Translations under genes and position numbers: made by a program
Notes under the pieces: model-generated
Seen by the model: only the letters and a program-made list of their open reading frames with translations
Databases searched by the model: none
What the model was told of the DNA's origin: nothing
Assembly: GCF_902170785.1 (NCBI RefSeq)
Contig: NZ_CABHYG010000017.1
Location: forward strand, 124,001 to 188,000
Origin: Yersinia proxima
GTDB lineage: Bacteria; Pseudomonadota; Gammaproteobacteria; Enterobacterales; Enterobacteriaceae
Direction: 5' to 3'
Length of the DNA: 64,000 nucleotides
Shown: positions 56,931 through 64,000 of the stretch, in pieces
How positions within the stretch are numbered: the first letter of the stretch is position 1
Layout: every line of letters begins with the position of its first letter

Positions 56931-57596
56931 TCACGAAATATCTTCTTTACGTAACTGTTCCAGCGACTCCAACTGTATATCCGCTAATACCCAACGAGGA
57001 TCGGCCCGATATTCCTTTGTCGGGATAACAATAGAGCGCATACGAGCGGCTTTGGTGGCAATCATCCCATTGACTGAATCTTCCAGCGTGACACATTCCA
57101 GTGGGTCAACACCCAAGTCAGATGCAGCATTCAAATATACTTCTGGATGCGGTTTGCTGTGCGGCAGGTATTCTGCTGACACCAGACGGTCGAAGTATTT
57201 TTCAATATTTAACATCGCCAGGACGCGTTTTTGCATATGCAGCGGAGAAGCTGACGCCAGACCAATTTTCAACCCTTGTGCACGGCATAACTCCAGTGCA
57301 TATTCCACTCCGGGTAATACCGGTTTGGTTTCTTCCACTAAATCTATCGCGCGGGCAATAATACGTTTGCACACTTCAGCCTGACTTGGCCCTTGCCATG
57401 GCATAGATTGGAACCAAAGTTTCACCACTAAATCGATGCGCAATCCAAGAGTATCGGGTAGGGAGTCTCTCGACGAGGTATCCAGCCCCAGTTCGGTAAA
57501 GATATCAAGCTCAGCCTGTAGCCATAACGGCTCCGAATCAATTAGCAAGCCGTCCATATCGAAAATTGCGGCCTTAATTGCGTGAGGGGTCGCCAT
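56931..57596 (-). CDS. hxpB: Hexitol/2-deoxyglucose-6-phosphate phosphatase HxpB (YniC)
   Basis: A 221-aa HAD-family phosphatase. Motif I DMDGLLIDSE, cap domain in between, motif II ASASPL, and motif III with CVTLEDSVNGMIA. It removes phosphate from sugar phosphates such as 2-deoxyglucose 6-phosphate. Close to yniB, as in E. coli, but divergently oriented. Confidence 0.92.
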   Translation of the reverse strand: MATPHAIKAAIFDMDGLLIDSEPLWLQAELDIFTELGLDTSSRDSLPDTLGLRIDLVVKLWFQSMPWQGPSQAEVCKRIIARAIDLVEETKPVLPGVEYALELCRAQGLKIGLASASPLHMQKRVLAMLNIEKYFDRLVSAEYLPHSKPHPEVYLNAASDLGVDPLECVTLEDSVNGMIATKAARMRSIVIPTKEYRADPRWVLADIQLESLEQLRKEDIS

Positions 57597-57845
57597 TTAT
57601 TATTTCTCCTGTTTGGTTTCTAGCTACGGATAGAACACTCTATCATTGGTTCATCGTGATTGAACCAGCTGAACACAATTCTCTGTCTTTCTTACAGTAT
57701 AATTTATTAACTTAATGATATTGCGTTGGATGAGCTAGGCTTGAATTTGCATGAATCGTAAGAACATTCGCAAAATTCTGCACAAGTTCGGAGTGTAGCG
57801 GGTAAACTAAGGCCACATAAGTTGTGGTATTTACAAGGAGAAGTC

Positions 57846-58400
57846 ATGACCTATCAACAGGCTGGGCGTGTCGCTATTATCAAACGGATAGCCGGGTGGC
57901 TCGTATTTATTCCAGCACTGCTGTCAACATTGATTTCAATTATCAATTTTGCCTATCAATATAGTCAAAAAAGCACCGGGATTAATGCGGTTATGCTGGA
58001 TTTTATCCACGTAATGACCGATATGATCCGCTTTAACACGACTTTTCTGGATATCTTCTGGTACAACTCGCCAGTGCCTGATTTCGAACAAGGGTTTTCA
58101 GCATCGAACATCATGTTCTTTATTATTTATATGCTGATTTTCGTGGGTTTGTCATTGCAGGCATCGGGTGCGCGCATGTCACGACAAGTCCGTTATATTC
58201 GTGAAGGCATCGAAGACCAAATGATTTTGGAACAGGCGAAGGGCAGTGAGGGGCGAACTCGCGAGCAATTAGAAGAGAAAATAGTCTTACCGCATCACAC
58301 TATTTTTTTGCAGTTTTTTACCTTATACATTCTGCCACTAGTGATAGGTGTGGTGTTTTATTTTGTCATCAAACTGTTAGGGCTGATGGCTCAGGGGTAA
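57846..58400 (+). CDS. yniB: Inner-membrane protein YniB
   Basis: A 184-aa membrane protein with three or four hydrophobic stretches (about residues 15-35, 90-110, 150-175) and the phrase FWYNSPVPDFEQGFSASNIMF typical of the YniB family. I start at ATG 57846 after ACAAGGAGAAG. Function unknown. Confidence 0.88.
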   Translation: MTYQQAGRVAIIKRIAGWLVFIPALLSTLISIINFAYQYSQKSTGINAVMLDFIHVMTDMIRFNTTFLDIFWYNSPVPDFEQGFSASNIMFFIIYMLIFVGLSLQASGARMSRQVRYIREGIEDQMILEQAKGSEGRTREQLEEKIVLPHHTIFLQFFTLYILPLVIGVVFYFVIKLLGLMAQG

Positions 58401-58434
58401 TAATATTATCCAATATCGCTGGTGCATCATGATG

Positions 58435-58463
58435 AAAAGGCCCGTCACTCAGGGCCTTTTTGC
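58435..58463 (+). terminator. Terminator of yniB
   Basis: AAAAGGCCC and GGGCCTTTT are perfect 9-bp inverted repeats with an 8-nt loop; T-run follows. Confidence 0.9.
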
Positions 58464-58609
58464 TGTTTATTCATTTGAAATTGAAACAAATTAATCTATT
58501 GAAAGAATTTTCTGGTCAGTGACCTCTCATACTCGTCTTGTCCTCACAATATTAAGTCAGTGATTCCCTTATGCTGTAGCACTATTTCCTCTGTTACATC
58601 AGTCAAGTC

Positions 58610-59500
58610 ATGAACGTTTTTATTTCAAAGAAAATGCGTAATTTTATTATTTTGGCCCAAACAAATAGTATGGCTAAGGCGGCTGAAAAATTACACATGA
58701 CCGCTTCACCTTTCGGTAAGAGTATTACGGCCCTGGAAGAGTTGGTGGGATATGCGCTGTTTACCCGTAATGAAAAGAGCATCAGTTTAAACAAAGCGGG
58801 GCAGGAGCTTTATCAGGAATTATTCCCTATTTATCAACGGCTATCGGCTATTGATAACACCATTGTCTCAATGTCTCAGCGGCAGAGGAACATCGTCATT
58901 GGCATTGATAACACCTATCCCACTATCATTTTCGATCAGTTATTCAGCCTCAGCGATAAATATGATGGGGTAACAGCTCAGCCTTTTGAGTTCAGCGAAA
59001 ATAGCGTGATAGATGATTTACTCGACAGGCGCGTGGATTTTATTATTTCCCCACAGCAGGCTTCTCCCCGGGTAACACATATTGATAGTTTGCAAACCAC
59101 TGAGCTGCCATTACTGCGACTCGGCTTTTTAGTTTCGCGCCGTTTTGAAAATTGCCAATCATTGGAACTATTGAATACGCTGCCGTGGCTGCAAATGCGC
59201 TTTCAGAATCGGGCTAATTTTGAATCCTTATTAGATGCACATTTCCGTTCCATTGGGATTAACCCGACCATTATTTATCGCCCTTACAGTTTTATGGCAA
59301 AAATCAGTGCGGTCGAGCAGGGGCAATTCCTGACCGTCGTGCCGCAGTTTGCTTATAAACTGGTGAATCCGGCAAAACTTAAATATTTCGATGCGCCAAA
59401 TCAGCCCATGTATATGCGCGAGTATCTCTATTCACTCAAGAATAATCACCATATAGAACAAGTCATGGGCTATATCCATTCGGATCGTGATAGCGATTAA
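58610..59500 (+). CDS. LysR-family regulator next to the scp operon
   Basis: A 296-aa LysR-type regulator. HTH MRNFIILAQTNSMAKAAEKLHMTASPFGKSITALEELVG; effector domain from about residue 90. It is convergent with scpC and shares the last 4 bp (TTAA) with its stop. It might control the scp operon, as a neighbouring LysR gene does in E. coli, but orthology is not proven. Confidence 0.85.
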   Translation: MNVFISKKMRNFIILAQTNSMAKAAEKLHMTASPFGKSITALEELVGYALFTRNEKSISLNKAGQELYQELFPIYQRLSAIDNTIVSMSQRQRNIVIGIDNTYPTIIFDQLFSLSDKYDGVTAQPFEFSENSVIDDLLDRRVDFIISPQQASPRVTHIDSLQTTELPLLRLGFLVSRRFENCQSLELLNTLPWLQMRFQNRANFESLLDAHFRSIGINPTIIYRPYSFMAKISAVEQGQFLTVVPQFAYKLVNPAKLKYFDAPNQPMYMREYLYSLKNNHHIEQVMGYIHSDRDSD

Positions 59501-60978
59501 GGCACCAGCATGGAACCAAATTCAAATAAGTTTTGATGTAGCCGAAATGCCTGGGTCAGGTCGTGATGTAAATGTCCCCCTTTGGCCTGTGCCAGGTATT
59601 GATGCAGATAGTCGCGATACATCGGATGGGCGCAGTTATTGATAATTGCCACAGCGCGTTGCATCGGCGACAACCCACGCAAATCTGCAACACCTTGTTC
59701 TGTAGCAATAACTTTGACACTGTGTTCACTATGATCAACATGAGTACACATTGGCACAATGGTGGAGACTTTTCCGCCTTTGACGATAGAGGGGGCCATA
59801 AAGATGGAGAGATAAGCATTGCGCTCAAAATCGGCGCTGCCGCCAATACCATTAACTAATTCAGTACCCGCCACATGGGTTGAATTGGCATGGCCATAAA
59901 TATCAAACTCTAATCCCACATTGAGGGCAATTACTCCTAACCGGCGAATGATCTCCGGATGATTAGAAATCTCCTGTGGACGCAAAACAATCCGGCTGGC
60001 AAAGAAGTCCATGTTGTCATAGATTTTTTTCAGTGTGATAGGTGAAATTGTTAAGCTCGAGGCACTGACACCCAGCACTTTTTCTGTCTCTAACAACTGG
60101 GCCACTGATTCCTGGAGCACCTCGGAATACATCATAAACGGCGGAATGTCGGGGTTTTCCCCAAGGCGTTTCATCACTGCATTATTGATGTTGCCGACCC
60201 CACTTTGCAGTGGAAGAAACTCAGGTGGAATACGGCCTAATTTCAGCTCATTCAGCAGGAAACCCACGACATTGTCGGCAATTTGTTCACACAATGGGTT
60301 TTCGCGATCAAGGCTATTACTGGCATCCGGCAGCTCAGTTTCGACAATGCCGACAATCCTGGCTGGATCAACCTGTACATAAGGTTGGCCCACCTTATCC
60401 AGAGTATGGAATATCGGCAGAGTATTGCGCCGGGGCGGAGCACCCAGCATAACAATATCGGCCAATTCGGCGACCCGAGGGCTGTGATAATGATTTAATT
60501 CGATGATGATTTTCTTGGCTTTATGCAAAAACACCGGTGAGTTGCCAATGCCGCTGGTGAGATAAACCTTCCCATCGGCGGTGATGGCTGAGGCCTCAAT
60601 CACTGCCACGTCAATATCACCAAAGAAACCATAGTTAACCATTTGCGCCACTTCACTTAGGTGCAAATCAACAAAGCTAACCGAGCCTTGGTTAATTTTT
60701 TCCCGTAAAAGTGAGGCGGTTTGATAAGGCGCACGCCACACTACAGCCTCGGCTGCGGCTAATTCATCATCAGCCTGAGCACTGATTGATGCGCCAGTCA
60801 GTAAGCGGATTTGAAATTCTTTCTGCTGTTGGTGGTGTGCTATAGCGCGTTTGGCAATGGCCGCGGGCAGCACTTTGGGCGCTCCTGCCGGGGTAAAACC
60901 ACTGAACACCACCATATTCCCATGCTCGATACACTCGGCGGCCTCATCAGCCGTCAATCTGCAATATGACCGTTTCAT
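59497..60978 (-). CDS. scpC: Propionyl-CoA:succinate CoA transferase ScpC
   Basis: A 493-aa acetyl-CoA hydrolase/transferase family enzyme. The CoA-site Glu lies in IASSL-like ASSLTISPITLK, and the C-terminal GIGGSADFERNAYLSIFMAPS is a family mark. It moves CoA from propionyl-CoA to succinate and closes the cycle. I start at ATG 60978 (MKRSYCRLTADEA) after AAGGATTTC. E. coli ScpC is 492 aa. Last gene of the operon. Confidence 0.93.
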   Translation of the reverse strand: MKRSYCRLTADEAAECIEHGNMVVFSGFTPAGAPKVLPAAIAKRAIAHHQQQKEFQIRLLTGASISAQADDELAAAEAVVWRAPYQTASLLREKINQGSVSFVDLHLSEVAQMVNYGFFGDIDVAVIEASAITADGKVYLTSGIGNSPVFLHKAKKIIIELNHYHSPRVAELADIVMLGAPPRRNTLPIFHTLDKVGQPYVQVDPARIVGIVETELPDASNSLDRENPLCEQIADNVVGFLLNELKLGRIPPEFLPLQSGVGNINNAVMKRLGENPDIPPFMMYSEVLQESVAQLLETEKVLGVSASSLTISPITLKKIYDNMDFFASRIVLRPQEISNHPEIIRRLGVIALNVGLEFDIYGHANSTHVAGTELVNGIGGSADFERNAYLSIFMAPSIVKGGKVSTIVPMCTHVDHSEHSVKVIATEQGVADLRGLSPMQRAVAIINNCAHPMYRDYLHQYLAQAKGGHLHHDLTQAFRLHQNLFEFGSMLVP

Positions 60979-61003
60979 AGAGAAATCCTTTAGCTGCTCA
61001 GGG

Positions 61004-61789
61004 TTAACGTCCAAGAAAGTTAGGTTTACGTTTCTCCATAAAGGCGCTCATACCCTCTTGGTAGTCATGGCTGTCGTAGACCGCGCGGCGCATGCCTTGA
61101 ATGCGTTCAAACTCATCGGAATTCATGGTATGGGCTTCCCCTAAAACACGCAGTTCTTCTTTGATCACGGCAATTGCCAGCGGCGCTTTTTCAGAAATAA
61201 CGTGCGCCAGTTTCAGGGTGAAATCTTCCAGTTCGCTGGGTTCCACCACATGGTTAAGAATGCCCACCGACAAGGCGCGTTCGGCAGTGATAGGTGCGGC
61301 GGTAAAAATCAGCTCTTTGACAATGTGAAAACCGGCATCACGGATAAGGTTGTGGATACCCACCAGGTTATATGGCACGCCCAGATTCACGGGGGTCATG
61401 GAAAAGGTCGAATTACTACAGGCAATAATGATATCTGAACTCATGATCATCTCAAATGCACCGCCCCAGACACTGCCTTCAACCATTGAGATGATCGGTT
61501 TAGGATATTTTTGGATAGCGCGGGTGATTTGGCGTAACGGGTCGTCATAGGACAGCGGGTCACGTCGGCCGGTAGGGAGTTCGTGAATATCATGGCCGGC
61601 AGAGAACACTTTTGAGCCTTCGGCGGCGCGCAAAATAATGCAACGGATATCGGTATTATTGAGGTCATGCAGCGCTAACATTAAATCATCCATAAACACT
61701 TTACTTAATGCGTTCAACTTGCGGGCGTGGTTGAACTCAATAATGCCAACCCGATTGGCAATCAATACTTTGACATACTGATAAGACAT
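61004..61789 (-). CDS. scpB: Methylmalonyl-CoA decarboxylase ScpB
   Basis: A 261-aa crotonase-family enzyme, same length as E. coli ScpB (YgfG). Oxyanion parts are KVFSAGHDIHELP and VEGSVWGGAFEMIMSSDIIIA. It decarboxylates methylmalonyl-CoA to propionyl-CoA. I start at ATG 61789 (MSYQYVKVLIANRVG), 13 bp after argK. Confidence 0.94.
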   Translation of the reverse strand: MSYQYVKVLIANRVGIIEFNHARKLNALSKVFMDDLMLALHDLNNTDIRCIILRAAEGSKVFSAGHDIHELPTGRRDPLSYDDPLRQITRAIQKYPKPIISMVEGSVWGGAFEMIMSSDIIIACSNSTFSMTPVNLGVPYNLVGIHNLIRDAGFHIVKELIFTAAPITAERALSVGILNHVVEPSELEDFTLKLAHVISEKAPLAIAVIKEELRVLGEAHTMNSDEFERIQGMRRAVYDSHDYQEGMSAFMEKRKPNFLGR

Positions 61790-61802
61790 AATTGTTATCC
61801 CT

Positions 61803-62798
61803 TTAATTGAAAATTTTTTGCGTAATAAAATGAGTGACAGTGCTAATGCCGGCCCGAGGCGAAATTTGATTTTGTTGTAGCAGGGCTTCCATTTGCTGAT
61901 AGTGCTGGTGGATATCGGGGCGGGAAAACAGGGCTGCCAGCGCATTTACCTCGATTTGGTGGCGAACCCAATCGACATTCTGTTGCTGACGTAACGTTGC
62001 CAACTGCCCGCTTTGGGTCATCACCGGCCAAAAGGTCTGAATTGCCTGCCAAACTTCGCGAATTCCCCGTTTTTCCAGAGCGCTACAGCTCAGCACTTGA
62101 GGTTGCCATGCCGGGTATTTTCGGCGGATGATATTCAGTGCGCTGTGGTACATATGGCGGGCAATATCGACATTGATATGATTCTCGCCATCATCTTTAT
62201 TGATGACGATAAAATCAGCCATTTCCATAATGCCTTTCTTGATACCTTGCAGGTCATCCCCCCCTCCGGCAATTTGCAGTGAGAGAAAGCAGTCCACCAT
62301 TGCGGCAACTTCAGTTTCTGATTGCCCAACCCCGACGGTTTCAACAATAACGATGTCATAACCTGCTGCTTCACAAAGTAAAATCAGTTCGCGGGTACTC
62401 TGACTGATGCCGCCAAGATGCCCCCTGGAGGGGACGGGGCGGACAAACGCATGCTCGGCGCGCGACAGATTCAGCATGCGGGTTTTGTCTCCCAAAATGC
62501 TGCCGCCGCTGATCGGGCTACTGGGATCGACCGCAATCACCGCCACTTTGTGGCCTTGTGCCAATAACTCCTCTCCCAGCGCTTCAAGAAAAGTGCTTTT
62601 GCCCGCTCCCGGAGTGCCGGTGATGCCAAGCCGTCTGGCTTGCCCGGTGTAGGGCATGATGTTGTCCAGTAACCGGGAGCTTAATTCTTGATGTTGGGGC
62701 AGGGTGCTTTCTGCCAGTGTCATGGCTTGCGCCAATGCAGCCCGCTCCCCTCGGCGTAAACGCTGGATGTAATCATCCAGATTGTTGGCATTAATCAT
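61803..62798 (-). CDS. argK: MeaB-type GTPase (ArgK, YgfD), mutase chaperone
   Basis: A 331-aa G3E-family GTPase. P-loop GTPGAGKST, then [24 protein letters not shown], switch [14 protein letters not shown], and NKDD for guanine specificity. It protects and reloads the B12 mutase ScpA. ATG 62798 gives the E. coli length and overlaps the scpA stop by 8 bp; a GTG 9 nt upstream is less likely. Confidence 0.95.
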   Translation of the reverse strand: MINANNLDDYIQRLRRGERAALAQAMTLAESTLPQHQELSSRLLDNIMPYTGQARRLGITGTPGAGKSTFLEALGEELLAQGHKVAVIAVDPSSPISGGSILGDKTRMLNLSRAEHAFVRPVPSRGHLGGISQSTRELILLCEAAGYDIVIVETVGVGQSETEVAAMVDCFLSLQIAGGGDDLQGIKKGIMEMADFIVINKDDGENHINVDIARHMYHSALNIIRRKYPAWQPQVLSCSALEKRGIREVWQAIQTFWPVMTQSGQLATLRQQQNVDWVRHQIEVNALAALFSRPDIHQHYQQMEALLQQNQISPRAGISTVTHFITQKIFN

Positions 62799-64000
62799 GA
62801 CGGGCACTGATCAGTTTCAAGACATCACGCACGCTGGCTAACATCGGGGTGCCCGGCCCATAAATAGCGGCAACACCGTGCTCACGTAAGAAGGTGTAAT
62901 CCTGTGGAGGAATAACACCACCGGCGACTACGCAGATATCCTGACGATTGTATTGGCGTAATGCCTCGACCAATTCAGGGATCAAGGTTTTATGGCCAGC
63001 TGCCAGTGATGACGCACCGATGACATGGACATCATTTTCAACAGCCAGTCGGGCGATTTCTTCCGGTGTGGAGAACATGGGGCTAAGATCGACATCAAAG
63101 CCAAGATCAGAATAGGCACTGGCAATCACTTTCGCGCCACGGTCATGGCCATCCTGACCCATCTTGGCAATCAGAATTCTTGGGTGCCGGCCATTTTGTT
63201 CAAGGAAGTGCTGAGTTTGTGCGAGGATTTGATCAAACTCTTGTGCATCGTTTTCATTTTGATGATAGCTGTGGGCAATCACCCCGGTTACGCATTCGCT
63301 TGGCACCAGATAGCGGTCAAACTCGGTCTCCATGGCATCTGAAATCTCCCCTAACGTTGCCCGTAATCGTGCAGCTTGCACTGCCGCTTCCAACAGGTTT
63401 TCATTATGCCCGGCAGCATGACGCAATTGTGCCAATGCCTGCTGTACCGCCGCATTGTCACGACGGGCGCGGATATCTTTCAACTGGGCAATTTGTTCAT
63501 TGCGCACTTTGACGTTGTCGATTTCCAACACGGGTGTTTCCGCTTCTTGCTCTAGCTTGTATTTATTCACCCCGACAATAACCCGCTTGCCCTGATCAAT
63601 CAGTGATTGTTCACCCGCGGAGGCTTCTTCAATCATGCGTTTGGGTAACCCGACCTCAATCGCTTTGGCCATTCCGCCCACATCATCAATTTGTTGAATA
63701 ATTTTGCGTGCTTGTTTGACCATTTGGTCGGTCAGTGACTCGACAAAATATGAGCCTGCTAATGGGTCAATAGTCCGGCAAATTTCTGACTCTTCTTGAA
63801 TGATAATTTGCGTGTTACGCGCAATACGTGCAGAGAAATCAGTGGGTAAGCCGAGGGCTTCATCAAACGCGTTGGTATGCAAAGATTGGGTGCCACCGAG
63901 AGTTGCCCCCAGCGCTTCAATAGTGGTGCGAATGATATTGTTATAAGGGTCTTGCTCGGTCAGACTCCAGCCTGATGTCTGGCAATGGGTGCGTAGCGCC
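62791..64000 (-). CDS. scpA: Methylmalonyl-CoA mutase ScpA (C-terminal part; 5' end outside window)
   Basis: About 402 residues to the window edge. They cover the end of the catalytic barrel ([36 protein letters not shown]) and the C-terminal cobalamin-binding domain with DGHDRG, the DxHxxG motif whose His is the lower cobalt ligand. It converts succinyl-CoA to methylmalonyl-CoA with adenosylcobalamin. First visible gene of scpA-argK-scpB-scpC. Confidence 0.96.
   Translation of the reverse strand, partial: ALRTHCQTSGWSLTEQDPYNNIIRTTIEALGATLGGTQSLHTNAFDEALGLPTDFSARIARNTQIIIQEESEICRTIDPLAGSYFVESLTDQMVKQARKIIQQIDDVGGMAKAIEVGLPKRMIEEASAGEQSLIDQGKRVIVGVNKYKLEQEAETPVLEIDNVKVRNEQIAQLKDIRARRDNAAVQQALAQLRHAAGHNENLLEAAVQAARLRATLGEISDAMETEFDRYLVPSECVTGVIAHSYHQNENDAQEFDQILAQTQHFLEQNGRHPRILIAKMGQDGHDRGAKVIASAYSDLGFDVDLSPMFSTPEEIARLAVENDVHVIGASSLAAGHKTLIPELVEALRQYNRQDICVVAGGVIPPQDYTFLREHGVAAIYGPGTPMLASVRDVLKLISARHD

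Noticed and set aside
1-64000. CRISPR arrays, rRNA and tRNA genes
   Set aside because: I looked for regular direct repeats with spacers and for tRNA-like cloverleafs near the phage-derived module and saw none; a tRNAscan or CRISPR finder run would settle it.

Overview
The window looks like the chromosome of an enterobacterium of the genus Yersinia, and more likely an environmental or enteric species of the Y. enterocolitica group than Y. pestis. The basis is the close match of the housekeeping genes (rluF, yfcF, yebV, letAB, msrC, proQ, prc, htpX, kdgR, tcyP, ydjM, yniB, scp operon) to enterobacterial families, a Yst-type heat-stable enterotoxin, and a complete pectin-oligomer catabolic cluster. 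No 16S sequence is present, so the species is inferred.

Accessory region, 490-12630. After the 3' end of a MscS-type channel gene lies a small, stripped-down lambdoid module: a CI-like repressor with its operators, an unknown 60-aa ORF, a Q antiterminator, a tR'-like terminator, a holin and a SAR endolysin. There are no phage head, tail, replication or integrase genes. The module leads into a signal-less Proteus-type lipase behind another terminator. Antisense in the late leader I find a 58-aa GhoT/OrtT-family membrane toxin. I read the region as a domesticated phage lysis cassette that may release the lipase, comparable with type 10 secretion. Next come a Yst-like enterotoxin gene bracketed by 16-bp inverted repeats, an exported PLD-family nuclease and an 1885-aa autotransporter.

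Region 12791-19833. This holds rluF, several small conserved proteins (YebW-like, a zinc ribbon, YniD, YebV), the GST-like YfcF, a GNAT acetyltransferase, an ASCH protein and a PAS-GGDEF diguanylate cyclase. Region 20054-26082, read on the minus strand, is a six-gene archaic (Csu-type) chaperone-usher pilus operon. It is followed by a divergent MFS exporter/LysR pair.

Region 28896-44631. letAB (lipid transport), msrC, proQ, prc and htpX follow the E. coli order up to yebQ-kdgR, with two interruptions. A lipoprotein / small membrane protein / collagen-like YadA-type cluster plus an HTH gene sit between htpX and yebQ. The oligogalacturonate lyase gene ogl sits between yebQ and kdgR. amiD follows.

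Region 44733-64000. tcyP and ydjM are followed by the pectin cluster (kdgM, togBANM, pelW, kduD, kduI and divergent kdgF). It sits between ydjM and hxpB/yniB, which are close neighbours in E. coli. Good KdgR boxes precede ogl, kdgM, pelW-tog and kduI, and box-like sites precede kdgR. Oligogalacturonates would enter through KdgM, be carried by TogMNAB, be cut by PelW and Ogl, and be processed by KdgF, KduI and KduD. The window ends with a LysR gene convergent on the scpA-argK-scpB-scpC (succinate to propionate) operon, with scpA cut by the window edge.
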